64,000 bases of DNA from Sordaria brevicollis (Eukaryota > Ascomycota > Sordariomycetes > Sordariales > Sordariaceae): contig JAUTDP010000007.1 in the NCBI GenBank assembly GCA_033439795.1, positions 1,116,001 to 1,180,000 on the forward strand. The letters are read 5' to 3'. Below, piece after piece: positions 35,701-49,292 of the stretch (the stretch's first letter is position 1; every line of letters begins with the position of its first letter). The notes beneath the pieces were generated by a model, which saw only the letters and a program-made list of their open reading frames with translations, made no database searches and was not told the DNA's origin. A program made the position numbers and the translations under genes.

Positions 35701-38700
35701 TTTCTATTCTTAGTACTTTCGTCCGTATAAAATATATTAATTCTATTTTATTCGTTTTAAATTTTATATTTTTCTCCTTTATTTATTCGGAATAAATTTC
35801 CTATACCGTTTAAAATATTTTATAATTCTCTTTAATAATTTTTACTATAGCAATAATATTAATATCGTTAGCGAAGCCGATTATAATTATATTTTTAATT
35901 ATAATTAATTTACGGTATAATAAAGTAATAAAGAGGATAAAAAGAATTAAAGAAAGGGGGGAGCCCTAGGGTATTTTAATTTTTATAACGTAAGGAGCGG
36001 ATATTTTATTATCGAAAAAGAAAGAACCTTTTTATTTATTAATAAAATTCGCTATTTATTCGAAAATTTATCGTAAGAATTATATTTCCTATAGGGTATA
36101 TAATAATTATTTATAATTAATTTTATTAAATACGCTTTTAAAATTAAAGAATATTAATAATATAACGGCTCCGAATTTTTAAACCGTATATATAATATCC
36201 GTAACGATATAGATAGTAAATTCGGTCGAATAACCTACCCAATTACTTATTTAGCTTTCTAATAAGAAATTAAATTCTTCTATAATTTAAATAAATTTTT
36301 TAGCGACGAACGCTTCGAAGATTTTTTTAACGTTATTTAATAATAAAATTAGCCTTTATACGCCGGTTAACTTTTATTATATAACGGTTTTTCTTAATTT
36401 TTTAAAAACGATTATTTTCGCGTTTTTAAATTACTATAAGAAATACTTAAGACGAAAATTCGTAATTGCGAAAACGGTTATAATTTTTCGGAATAATTTT
36501 TTATAAATTTTTAAAAATTTATTCGAATATTAATCGATATTTAATATTTTATTCGGAATTATCCGAAATAAAATTTCCTAAATATTTTCTTCGGTAATTA
36601 ATTCGTTAATAAATAACGAATTATTAATATTTAATAGAAGGGTCTAATTAAGTAAATAATTTATAGGGATATTTATTTTTGGGAAGAAACGTTCGGCGAA
36701 AATACTCGCTTTGCCGCTATAATTTTTAATTTCTTTTATTCCTTTATATTATTTAAAAATTAAGAATTTAGGCGGGTTTATTAATAAATAGCTTCGGGTA
36801 CGGGTTTATTTTTTAAGGGTTTAAAATTTATTTAAATTCTTTAACGCCCTTTCAACGCCTTTTCGCTATATTATTTATTAAATTTTCGTATTAATCCTTC
36901 TTTTTTTTATTAATACTTTTACGAATTCTATTTAATTCGAAAATATCCTTTCCTTATATTATTTTTATTATTTTTGCTTTATATTTTTCGTTATTATTTT
37001 ATATTTTAATATTTACTATTTTATTTTTTTCCTTTAACCTTTTTTCCAATATAAAACGAATTCCTCCGCTATATTTATAAATTTTTTATTAAATTTATTG
37101 AATATAAATTCTAATTCCTCTTTCGTATCGATTTTTGCCGAAACCGAAATCCGTTATAACGTTACTTTTTATACTTTTTTTACGTTTATTAAATTTTAAT
37201 TATAACCTTCTTCTATTTTTACTTTCTTAACTTTTCTTTCGGTATAGATTTAAATTTCCTAAGGATAATAATCCGAACCGGTTTATTTATACTATTACGC
37301 CCCCTAATATTCGGTTTTAATTTTTAATATTATTTATACGTAATCGATTATTTTATTTTTTTTTTCTTATATTATATTATTTATATAAGTTAATTCCCCT
37401 CTAAAAGTAATAAATTGTATACGTTACCGTCGTATTTATATAAAGAGTTTTTCGATTCCCGGGTTAATCCTATTTTTTAAATCCTAATCGAAATAATAGA
37501 GGTTAAAATCCCCGATAGTTACGATTTAATATTTTATTAAAGGTTTTTCTTCGAGGAATTCGAAGAGGGGAAACTCCTATTCGTATTTTAGTATTTTATA
37601 TATTTTAATAGGGGAATAAATTAAATAAATAATTAATAATTCCTTTAAATTTTGAAACGTTATAAAGGCTTAATTTCTTCCAACGCGGAAATTTAAATCC
37701 CTAAAATTCTATTTCTTATTTATATAAATAACCGCCCTCCCCTTTTTTAAATAATTTACCCCAATATATTTATTACTTTATAAACGATAAATATTTTTAT
37801 TTAAATTCTTACCCAATTTTTAAATCGCTATAATATTATAAATTTCTTCTTATTCGAATAATAATTTCCTTTTTTCGTACGATTTCCCTATATTTTAATA
37901 GAATATTTTTAATTAAATTATTAATTATTCTATAAAAGAGTATTTTTTAACCCCGCGGGCGGAATAAGAGTAGGAATTTTTTCTTTTTAAATAATTAATT
38001 TAGCGGCGGCGATTAAATTAGCGCTATTCCGAATACCCAAGCCTTAAAAATTCGTAAACGCATTTATTAAACTTTTAGCCGTTAATTTCGGTTTAATAAA
38101 AAGCCCGCTAATTTATTTATAAATACGGCCTTTATTTCCGCTTTTAAATTCCCTTTTACGAATAATAATAATACAAACGGTAAAGGGGGCGTTAAGGAAA
38201 TTAATATCCCTATTATCCTTTACTACCGTTGGTTCTAATATAATATTTCTTTTAAAATCCTTTTAATATATAAATAAGCGTAATTTCTCAATATATTTTA
38301 TAATAATTTTCGTAATAATTTTTTTAAAAATAGAATATACTTTTTTTTCGAAAGCGTAATACCCGTATTTTCTATATAGAATATAAAAAATTAGCGATTT
38401 ATTTTCATTAAATAAATAATTCGCTTCTTTAAAACGGTCCCTATTATATTTATCTTTACCGTAATATTTATAAACGTTAATATTATAATAAAACTTCCTT
38501 AAATATTTTACGCCTTAATAAATAAAATATTATTAAATATTAACCGAAGAAGTAAACGGTTTATAAATATATATACCGCCTTTTTAAAAGAGGAATCCTT
38601 TATAAAGAATTTTAATTATTTTTATAATTATAATTTCTATTATAAAAAATCCCCTATTTTCGCTAATTCTCTTCTTCTACGGGCGTATTTTAATAATAAA

Positions 38701-39685
38701 AGTAATTAGGTTCATTTATTATATTTTATAAATAATATCCTTTATCTTTATATATTCGGCGATATTCGCTTAAAGGAACCCCTTAGCGATTAATATAATA
38801 ATATTTAAAAATACGAACGCTTTTTCGCTAAAGATTTTCTTAACCCAAATTTAATATTATTAATATTATTTATATATAGTATTATTAAATATAATTTTAT
38901 AATTTCCGGTTGTAAATAATTTCGTAATAATTTATATAATATTAAAAATATTGGTTTTTAGGTCGCGAAGTATTTTTTCAATTTAAATTTTAATTTCTTC
39001 GTTCGTCCGCTTCGAATATTAAATATTAATTATAATACTTCGGATAAAGAAAGTACAATCGTAATTAATAAAGAATATTTTTAGGGGGGGGGTAATAATT
39101 ATAATATATTAAAGGATAAATTTAATTTTAAGAAGAATATCCTTTATAATTCCGGCCTATATTTTCGGCGCCTCTTTAATATTCTTTTATAATTCTTATA
39201 GGATTATCTTTTTTAAATCGTTAAAATCCTTCTTAATAATAATTTAATTATTATTAATTTTATTAATTTTAGGGTATATTATTTTACTTTTCTTCGCGAA
39301 AATTTTCGTATATTTATTAAATAATTTACGAACCTAATTACAATCTTCGAACGAAATAGTATTATAGTCCGAAGATTTATTCGCTTTAGCGATGAATTTT
39401 TTTATAATTTTATTGTCTTTTTACGTTTTTTCCGAAATTTTCGTAGCGCGCGCTATATTAAGGTTATTATAAATTAAAAGTCCTACGAATAGGTTATAGA
39501 CGCTATTTTCGAATTTATAATTACTATTATTAATTGCTATCGGTAATAATAATATATCGTCGTCGTTATATTCGTCGCGGAATATTGTAAGGGATGTAAA
39601 AAACCCTCCTAAGTCGATTCCCGTTATCGGTTTTCGTTTTAGAGCGCTCTTCGACTAGAAATCGGCGTTTCCGGTTCTAAAGCAG
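32727..39685 (-). mobile_element. Full-length Tad1-like LINE copy L-B, RIP-mutated
   Basis: A 6959-bp reverse-strand copy with both ends intact: 5' end ctgctttag at 39685 and 3' end at 32727 (gggaataagaatctta on the minus strand). From 5' to 3' (minus) it has: a CG-rich 5' segment of about 90 bp, a C tract at 39092-39084 (G on the plus strand), an endonuclease domain around 37520, and a reverse transcriptase with the F-A-D-D-type box at about 35880-35850 (plus strand reads agcgaagccg). There follow a C-terminal region with an SGAYRATP-like relic and a long 3' tail with a stable hairpin at 32850-32871. Inserted in L-A with an 18-bp duplication. Not functional. Confidence 0.88.
32850..32871 (-). 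repeat. Conserved 9-bp stem-loop near the LINE 3' end (L-B)
   Basis: Arms cggcgcgga and tccgcgccg with a 4-nt loop, about 125 bp from the 3' end of L-B. The same hairpin recurs in L-D, and in mutated form in L-C and L-E. See findings. Confidence 0.8.
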
Positions 39686-41361
39686 TTTAAACGAATATAT
39701 TAATTCAATTAATTATAAAAATTTAAAATTATTCTTTTATTCGTATAAAGGAAATTCATATTAAATATATTCGAAGCGTAATTATATAAAAAGCTTTAAT
39801 TTTCTATTAATTAATAAAAATATATAATAAACCCCGAAGGATAGTAATTAAATTAGTTAAATATTAGATTAAATATTTAAAAATCGTTATTAGGGCGTAT
39901 AAAATTATACCGGTATAGAACTTTAAAACGGAAATTTTTCGCCCGCTATTCGATTTCTATTTTAATAAAAGGGTAAAAGTTTTCAAAGAGAAATTCGCTT
40001 ATATAAATTAAATTAAATTCGTCCGAAAGATAGTAATTTAAATAATTAATTATATTTAAATAAAATAAATAAAAAGTCGATTATTTTTTAATAGACTGGA
40101 AAGCAATACCGCTAAAATTAAATAAGCGGAAAAATAAATACCGATAGAAAATTTTATAACGATTATAATAAGATTACCCTCGGTAATAGGCGTATTCGTT
40201 TAATTATTATAGCCGCTAGAATTTTTAATTTTCGACTAAAAAATATAATTAAAGGACGCTATAAAGAGAAAATAAATATCGCACTATAATTATTAATTAA
40301 TAATAATAATAATTAAATTAAATCGGCGGTATAAATTTATAATTATTAAATTTAATTCAAAATTCAATAATATTATAATAAAATAATATATAATCGGTTA
40401 AAAAAAAAAGAAGTGGAAAAGAATTTAACTTTCGGAGGATAATAAAAATTATTATTTATTAACGAAAGCGAAGAATTCCCTCCTCGTTTAAACGAGAACG
40501 GAAATAATCGGCCTTAGGGTTTTCCTTTTTTAAAAGAGAATCTTCGATATCGATACCCTTATTTATTCGTACAAATTAGGATAAGAAACGTTTTATTATA
40601 TTACGTTCGAATATTTCTAAATAATAAATACGTAATTTATAATAACCAATTAGCCGTAAACGTAGGAATAATTTTAAATTTATTTAAATAATAAAATTAA
40701 AGCCGAAAGAATTTTATTATAAATACTTCGATTAAAATAATTAAATAAATACCGTTTAATAATCGAATTAGAAGAAGAGCGGCGAAACGAATTCGTTCGT
40801 TATTCTTAATTTTCTTTTTTTCCTTTTTTTTTACTTTTATTTATTAATATATTAAAACGAGGACGGGGGGAAGATTTTTATTTAATTAAAAATTTATCGA
40901 ATTATAAAGGTAATAATTTATTTAATTATTACATTTTTTTACAATTAATTAAAGCCTTTAATATTTTATTTTAATTAATAAATAAATAATATTATTCGTC
41001 GAATTAACGAATATATTAACGTATAATATTAATTATAAATTAGCGTTAAGCGAATTAATTATTATTAATAGGAATAGGACCGGTAGGATAAGTAGTTAGC
41101 GAATTAATTTCTATTGGGGAATTATTACGGGTAGGTATACGATTATTATTATTATTTTAGGGAATTCTACTATTATTATTACGAAGTAAATTATTATTAT
41201 TATTACAGGGTAAATTATTATTATTATTATAAGGGATATTATCCGAAGGAATATAATTACTAATTAAATTATTTTTATTAGAGAAGAAGAATTCGCGATA
41301 GTTTTTTTTGAGGTAATTATTAACTAATTATTTTCTATAGCGAATAAATTATTTAAAAGTA
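39686..41361 (+). mobile_element. Tad1-like LINE copy L-A, 3' part
   Basis: Continuation of L-A after L-B. It begins with the right target-site duplication (39686-39703) and carries the end of the reverse-transcriptase polyprotein. Around 39880-39960 a relic of the SGAYRATP...PPL.LYL segment typical of LINE C-termini can be read. The copy stops at about 41361, where the 3' end of reverse copy L-C begins. The remaining 1.2 kb of its 3' tail is not found on the far side. Confidence 0.8.
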
Positions 41362-42328
41362 TTAAGTAAGAATCTTATTCCCTAGCTAAATCTATAGCGC
41401 CAATATAGTATAGGGTCTATTTTCGATTCCCCGTAGGATAAAACTGTAAGCGTTAAACGCCCTAAATAAAAACCTTAATTATAATTCCCGGCGCGGACCT
41501 ACTACGCCGCTTCTTCGGCGTTTTATAATCGTAGTGTATACCTACCGCTAACGCAATTACTATCCGTCTTATCCCTTCTATTTACTATTATATTAAAATA
41601 TTAAACCGCTCCGCCTTTTTAATTTATTATCCCGTCCCTTATTTACTATTGCCTTCCGCCTTTTATTCCCCTGTCCGTTTATCCTTTTAACTATTATTAA
41701 ACTTCGTAATTATTAAATTCTCTTTTATTCCTTTTATCCTTTTCTTTTCTTTATAACGGTTACGTTTCTATTACGGTTTATATTAATATAAAAATTTCCT
41801 TCCCCTAAATATAAAAACCCTTCATCCCCTAAGCCTTTTTAAATTTTTCTTTTTTTTAATATTAATAATAATCGATTTAAAATAATTATTCTTTATTAAA
41901 AATACGCTAAAACGCTTTATAAAATAATAAAAACCTTTAATAAAAATAAAGGCGAATATTCGTTTCCCTTTTATTTTTTTTCGCCGACTTTTATATTTAA
42001 TATAATTATTATTAATATTAAAATTAATTTCGAACGTATTATTAACCTCTTTATTAATAATAAATTCCTTTATATATTAGAAGAAGGGTAAATCTTCCTT
42101 CCATTATATTTTATTTTTACGTTAACTTTTTTAAAACTATATTTATATTCCCCCGTATTTCGTTTATATTTTTTAATTAATTAAAGCCCTTTTTACTTTT
42201 ATAACCGTTTTAAATAATAATATTTATATAGAGGTTATTATTAAATCGACTTATTATATTTTTAATTACCCGAATAAATTATTATTTTTTATATTATAGT
42301 TTTTTATTTTAATTCGTTTTTAAATAAA
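41362..42328 (-). mobile_element. Tad1-like LINE copy L-C, 3' segment
   Basis: Reverse copy: the 3' terminal 0.97 kb, beginning gtaagaatctta (plus-strand reading) and matching L-B from 32727. It includes a one-sided RIP-mutated version of the 3' hairpin near 41490. It is interrupted at 42313-42328 by L-D and resumes at 49293. Confidence 0.82.
42313..42328 (+). repeat. Target-site duplication of L-D, left copy
   Basis: ttcgtttttaaataaa here and at 49293-49308, flanking L-D. Four further A precede the element's ctgctttag start. Confidence 0.85.
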
Positions 42329-45300
42329 AAAACTGCTTTAGAACCGGAAACGCCGATTTCTAATCGAGGAGCGCTCCAAAACGAAAACCGACAACGGGAA
42401 TCGACTTAAGAGGGTCTTTTACATCCCTTACGATATCTTATAACAAATATAGCGACGACGATATATCGTTACTACCGATAGCGATTAATAACAATAATTG
42501 TAAATTCGAAAATAACGTCCACAACCCGCTCGTAGGATTTTCAATTTATAATAACCTTAACGTAATATATACCGCGAAAATTTCGGAAAAAACGTAAAAG
42601 GATAATAAAACTATAAAAAAATTCATTATTAAAGCGAATAAATCTTCGGATTACAACGTTATTTCGTTCGAAAATTATAATTAAATTCGTAAATTATTTA
42701 ATAAATATACGAAAATCTTTATAAAGAAAAATAGAGTAACGTACCCTAAAGTTAATAAAATTAATAATAATTAAATTATTATTAGGAAGGATTTTAACAA
42801 TTTAAAAAAAACAATCCTATAGGAATTATAAAAGAACGTTAAAAAGGCGCCGAAAATATAAATTAAAATTATAAAAGATATTCTTCTTAAAACCGGGTCT
42901 ATCCTCTAATATATTATAATTATTACCCCCCCCCGAAAATACTCCCCGTTAATTACGACCGCACTTTTTTTATTTAAGGTATTATAATTAATATTTAATA
43001 TTTAAAGCGGACGAACGAAGAAATTAAAATTTAAATCGAAAAAATATTTCGTAACCTAAAGACCGGTACCCTTAATATTATACGAACCGTTATAAAATTA
43101 TTTACAACCGGAAATTATAAAATTATATTTAATAATATTATATATAAATAATATTAATAATATTAAATTTAAATTAAGAAAATCTTTAGTAAAAAAGCGT
43201 TCGTATTTTTAAATACTATTATATTAATTATTAAAGGGTTCCCCTAAATGAATATCGCTAAATATATAAAAATAGAGGATATTATTTATAAAATATAGTA
43301 AACGAACCCAACCGCCTCTATTATTAAAATACGCCCGTAAAAAAAGAGAATTAACGAAAATAAAGGACTCTTTATAATAGAAATTATAATTATAAAAATA
43401 ACCGAAACTCTTTATAAAGGATTCCTCCTTTAAGAAGGCGGCGTATATATTTACAAATTATTTACTTCTTCGGTTAATATTTAATAATATTTTATTTATT
43501 AGGGCGTAAAATATTTAAGGAAATTTTATTATAACGCTAACGTTTATAAATATTATAATAAGGATAAATATAATAAAGACTATTTTAAAGAAGCGAATTA
43601 TTTATTTAACGAAAATAAATTACTAATTTTTTATATTCCGTATAAAAAATATAAATATTACGCTTTTAAAAAGAAAATATACCCTATTTTTAAAAAAATT
43701 ATTACGAAGGCTACTATAAAATATACCGAAAAATTACGCTTATTTATATATTAAAAGGACTTTAAAAAAAGTATTATATTAAAGCCGGCGGCGGTAAAAG
43801 ATAATAAGAATATCAATTTTCTTAACGCCCCCTTTATTACTTATATTATTATTATTCGTAAAAGGGAATTTAAAAAAAAAAATAAAGGCTATACCCGTAA
43901 ATAAATTAATAAACCTTCTATTAAATTGAAATTAGCGGCTAAAAGCCCGATAAACGCGTTTACGAACTTTTAAAATTTAAGTATTCGGAATAACGCTAAT
44001 TTAATCGCTGCCGTTAAACCGGCTATTTAAAAAGAAAAGACTCCCGCTCCTATTCCGCCTATAGGGCTAAAAGATATTCCCTTATAGAATAATTAATAAT
44101 TTAATTAAAAATACTTTATTAAAATATAAGGAAATTATACGAAAAAGGGAAGTTATTATTCGAATAGGAGGAGATTTATAATATCGTAGCGATTTAAAAA
44201 TTAAATAGGAATTTAAACGAAAATATTTATCGTTTATAGGGCGGTAAATATATTAAGGTAAATTATTTAAAAAAAGGGAAGGTAATTATTTACGTAAATA
44301 AAAAATAAAATTTTAAGGATTTAAATTTCCGTATTAGAAAAGATTAAGCTTTTATAACGTTTAAGAATTTGAAAAAATTATTAATTATTTATTTAATTTA
44401 TTCCTTTATTAAAATATATAGAATATTAAAATACGAATAGGAATTTCCCCTCTTCGAACTCTTCGAAGAAAAACCCCCGGTAAAATATTAAATTATAATC
44501 GTCGGAAATTTTAATTTCTATTATCCTAATTGGGATTTAGAAAATAAAATTAACCCGGGAACTGAAAAATTCTTTATATAAATATAACGGTAGCGTATAT
44601 AATTTATTACCTTTAAAAAGGAACCGACTTATATAAATAATATAATATAAGAAGAGAGAAATAGAATAATTAATTATATATAAATAATATTAAAAATCGA
44701 AACCGAATATTAAAGGGCGTAATAATACGAATAAACTAATTTAGATTATTATTTTTAAGAAGTTTAAATTTATATTAAAAGAAAAGTTAGGAAAGCGGAA
44801 ATAAAAGAAGATTATAATTAGAATTTAATAAATATAGAAAAAGTATAAAAGGCAATATTATAACGGATTTCGGTCCCGGCGAAGATTGATATAAAAGAGG
44901 AATTAGAATTTATATTCGATAAATTCAATAGAAAATTTATAAATATAATAAAGAAATTCGTCCTATATTAGAAAAAAAATCGAAGGAAAAGAACGAAATA
45001 ATAAACGTTAAAATATAAAATAATAATAAAAAATATAAAGTAAAAGTAGTAAAAGTAATATAAGGAAAGGATATTTTCGAATTAAATAAAATTCGTAGAA
45101 ATATTAATAAAAAAAAGAAGAATTAACGCGAAAATTTAATAAATAATATAGCGAAAAGGTATTAAAAGGGTATTAAAGAATTTAAATAAATTTTAAACCC
45201 TCGAAAAATAGGCCTGTACTTAAAATTATTTATTAATAAACCCGCCTAAATTCCCAATTCTCAAATAATATAAAAGAATAAAAAAAATCGAAGATTATAA

Positions 45301-48300
45301 TAATAAGGCGAATATTTTCGCCGAACGTTTCTTCCTAAAAGTAAATATATTTATAGATTATTTACTCAATTAAACCCTTCCCTTAAATATTAACGATTTA
45401 TTATTTATTAACGAATTAATTACCGAAGAAAATATTTAGGAAATTTTATTTCGAATAATTCCGAATAAAATATTAAATATTAATTAATATTCGAATAAAT
45501 TTTTAAAAATTTATAAAAAATTATTCCGAAAAATTATAACCGTTCTTATAATTACGAACTTTCGTCTTAAATACTTTCTATAATGGTTTAAGAATACGAA
45601 AATAATCGTTCTTAAAAAATTAAGAAAAACCGCCGTATAATAAAAACTAGCCGGCGCGTAGAAGCTAATTTTATTATTAAATAATATTAGAAAAATCTTC
45701 GAAGCGCTCGTCGCTAAAAAATTTATTTAAACCGTAAAAAAGTTCAACCTTTTACTAAAGGGCTAAATAAGTAATTGGGTAAACCGTTCGACCGAATTTA
45801 CTATCCGTATCGTTATAAATACTATATATACGGTTTAAAAATTTAGAGCCGTTATATCGCTAATACTCTTTAATTTCAAAAGTATATTTAATAGAATTAA
45901 TTATAAATAATTATTATATACTTTATAGGAAATATAATTCCTATAATAAATTTTCGAGTAAATAACGAATTTCGTTAATAAATAAAGAGGTTCCCTCTTC
46001 TTTAACGACGAAATATCCGCTCCCTACGCTATAAAAGCCGGAATACTTTAAAGTTCCCCCTTTTCCCTAATTCTTTTTATCCTTTTTATTACCCTATTAT
46101 ACTATAAATTAATTATAATTAAAAATATAATTATAATCGGCTTTACCGATGATATTAATATTATTATTATAATAAAGATTATTAAAGAGAATTATAGGTT
46201 ATTTTAAGCGATATAAAAAATTTATTTTAAATAAATAGGGGAAAAAAATATAAAATTCGAAATGAATAAAACGGAATTAATATATTTTATACGGACGAAA
46301 GTATTAAAAACGGAAATTCTCTAATTTAAAAACGTTATATTTTAATTAACGGAATTAATAAAATTCTTAAGCGTTTAATTAAACCGTAAATTTAATTATC
46401 GAATTTATATAAAAGTTATTAAGAAGAAAATAAAAATTTAAACGAATATACTAATTCGGTTAGCTATAAAAATTTAAAATTATTCTTTCGTTCGTATAAA
46501 GGAAATTTATATTAAATATATTTAAAGCGTAATTATATATAGAGCTTTAACCTTCTATTAACCGATAAAAATATATAATAAACCCCGAAGGATAATAATC
46601 GGACTAATTAAATACTAAATTAAATATTTAAAAATTATCGCCGGGGTATATAAAACTACGCTAATATAGAACCTTAAAACGGAAATTTTTTACCCGCTAT
46701 TCGACCTCTATTTCAATAAATAAGTAAAGGCTTTCGAAAAGAAATTCGCTTATATAAATTAAATTAAATTTATCCGAAGAATAATAACTTAAGTAATTAA
46801 TTATATTTAAATAAAACGAATAAAAAGTCGACTATTTATTAATAAATTAGAAAGCGGTACTGCTAAAATTAAATAAGCGGAGGAATAAATACCGATAGAG
46901 AACCTTATAATAATTATAGTAGGACCGCCCCCAATAATAGACGTACCCACTTAATTATTATAACCGCCAAAACCTTTAGCCTTTAATTAAAAAGTATAAT
47001 TAAAAAACGCTATAAAAAGAGAATAAATATTATATTATAATTATTAATTAATAATAACGGCAATTAAATTAAATTAGCGGTATAAATTTATAATTATTAA
47101 CTTTAATCCGAAATTTAATAATATTATAATAAAACGGCATATAATTAATTAAAAAAAAAAAAAGCGGAAGAGAACCTAACCTTCGGAGGATAATAAAAAT
47201 TATTATCTATTAACGAAAGCGAAAAACTCCCTCCTTATTTAAATAAGAACGGAGGTAATTGGCCTTAAGGCCTTCTTTTTTTAAAAGAGAATCCCTAATA
47301 TTAATACCCCTATTTATTCGTATAAATTAAAATAGGAAATATTTTACTATATTACGTTCAAATATCTCCGGATAATAAATACGTAATTCGTAATAACCAA
47401 TTAGCCGTAAATATAAGAATAATTCTAAATATATTTAGATAATAAAATTAAAACCGAAAAAATCCTATTATAAATACTTTAATTAAAATAATTAAATAAA
47501 TACCGTTTAATAATTAAATTAAAAGAAGAACGGCGAAACGAATTCGCTCGCTATTTTTAATTTTCTTTTCTTCCTTTTTTTTCACTTTTATTTATTAATA
47601 TATTAAAATAAAAACGGAGGATAATTTCTATTTAATTAAAAATCTATTAAGCCGCGAAAGCGACGACCTATTTAATTATTATTTTTTCTTATAATTAATT
47701 AAAGCCTTTAATATTTTATTATTATTAGCGAATAAACGGTTCTATTTATCGAATTAACGAATATATTAACGTATAATATTAATTATAAATTAATATTAAA
47801 CGAACTAATTATTATTAATAAGAATAAAATTAATAGGACGAATAACCGGCGAATTAATTTCTATTAGGGAATTACTACGGGAAAATATACGAATATTATT
47901 ATTATTCGGAGGAATTCTACCGTTACCGCTACGAAATAAATTACTATTACCGTTACGGGGTAAATTATTATTATTATTATAAAGGATATTATTTAAAAGA
48001 ATATAACCGCCGATTAAACTATTTTTATTGGAAAGGAAAAATTCGTAATAGCCTTTTTAAAAATAATCGTTAACCGACTATTTTCTATAATAAATAAATT
48101 ATTTTAGGGTATTAATAAAACCGTCGTTAATAAGACGAAGGCGAATCGCGCCGGTAAATTCCTTAATAATAATACGGAAACGGATAAAATAATTACGGAA
48201 TTCGCTACTAATTGGATTTTTATTAATAACCTTCTCCTAAAAAATATTATAGAAATCGTAAAAGCTGCGAAATATATCGATTATATAATGTAAAACCGCT

Positions 48301-49292
48301 AAAATATATTAAATAACTTAATTAAATTTATTTAAAAATAAATTAAAATAAGAAACGTTAACAATATAAAAAATAATAATTTATTCGGGTAATTAAAAAT
48401 ATAATAAATCGATTTAGTAACGGCCTCTATATAAATATTATAACCCAAAATAGCCGGGAAGGAAAAGAAGGCTTTAATTAATTAAAGGGTATAAGTAAAA
48501 TATAAGGGAATATAAATATAATTTCAAAAAAATTAATATAAAAATAAAACGTAATAGAAGGAGGATTTACCCTTTTTTTAATATATAGAAGAATTTATTA
48601 TTAATAAAGCGTTTAATAATACGTTCGAAATTAATTTTAATATTAATATTAACCGTATTAAATATAGGGGTTAACGAAGGAAAGCGAAAGGGAAACGAAT
48701 TCTCGCCCTTATTTTCGTTGGAAATTTTTATTATTTTATAGAGCGCTTTAATATATTTCTAATAGGGAATAACTATTTCAAATCGATTATTATTATTAAA
48801 AGAAAGAAAAGCCTAAAAAAACCCAAAAGAATAAAAGGTTTTTATATTTAAAGGAAAGAAATCCTTATACTAATATAAATTATAATAGAAATATAATTGT
48901 AATAAGAAAAGAAGAAAATAAAAAGAGTAAAAGAAGGTTTAACGGTTAGGAAATTTAAAAATAATTAAAAAAGCAAACGGGCGGAGGAGTAGAAAGCGGA
49001 AAATAGTAATAAATAAGGGATAAAATAGCGGATTAAAAAAGCGGAGCGGTTTAATATTCTAACGTAATAGTAAATGGAAGGGATAAGACGGATATTAATC
49101 GTATTAGCGGTAAGTATGCACCGCGATCGTAAAACGCCGAAGAAGCGGCGCGGATAAGTCCGCGCCGAGAAATATAGCCGGGGTTTTTATCCGGGGCGTT
49201 TAACGCCTACAATTTCATCCTACGGGGAATTGGAAATAGACCCTATATTATATTGGCGCTATAAATTTAACTAGGGAATAAGAATCTTACTT
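42329..49292 (+). mobile_element. Full-length Tad1-like LINE copy L-D, RIP-mutated
   Basis: A forward copy of about 6960 bp, complete from ctgctttag (42333) to aagaatctta (about 49290). Poly-C tract of 9 at 42926-42934, endonuclease GDFN-type motif near 44503, reverse-transcriptase core 45600-46170. The catalytic box near 46139 still reads F-T-D-D, so both aspartates survived. The 3' hairpin is at 49146-49167. Frames are otherwise full of TAA/TAG. Inserted into L-C with a 16-bp duplication. Confidence 0.88.
49146..49167 (+). repeat. Conserved 9-bp stem-loop near the LINE 3' end (L-D)
   Basis: cggcgcgga, loop taag, tccgcgccg, about 125 bp before the 3' end. Perfect stem despite RIP all around; identical arms in L-B on the opposite strand. 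Confidence 0.85.
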
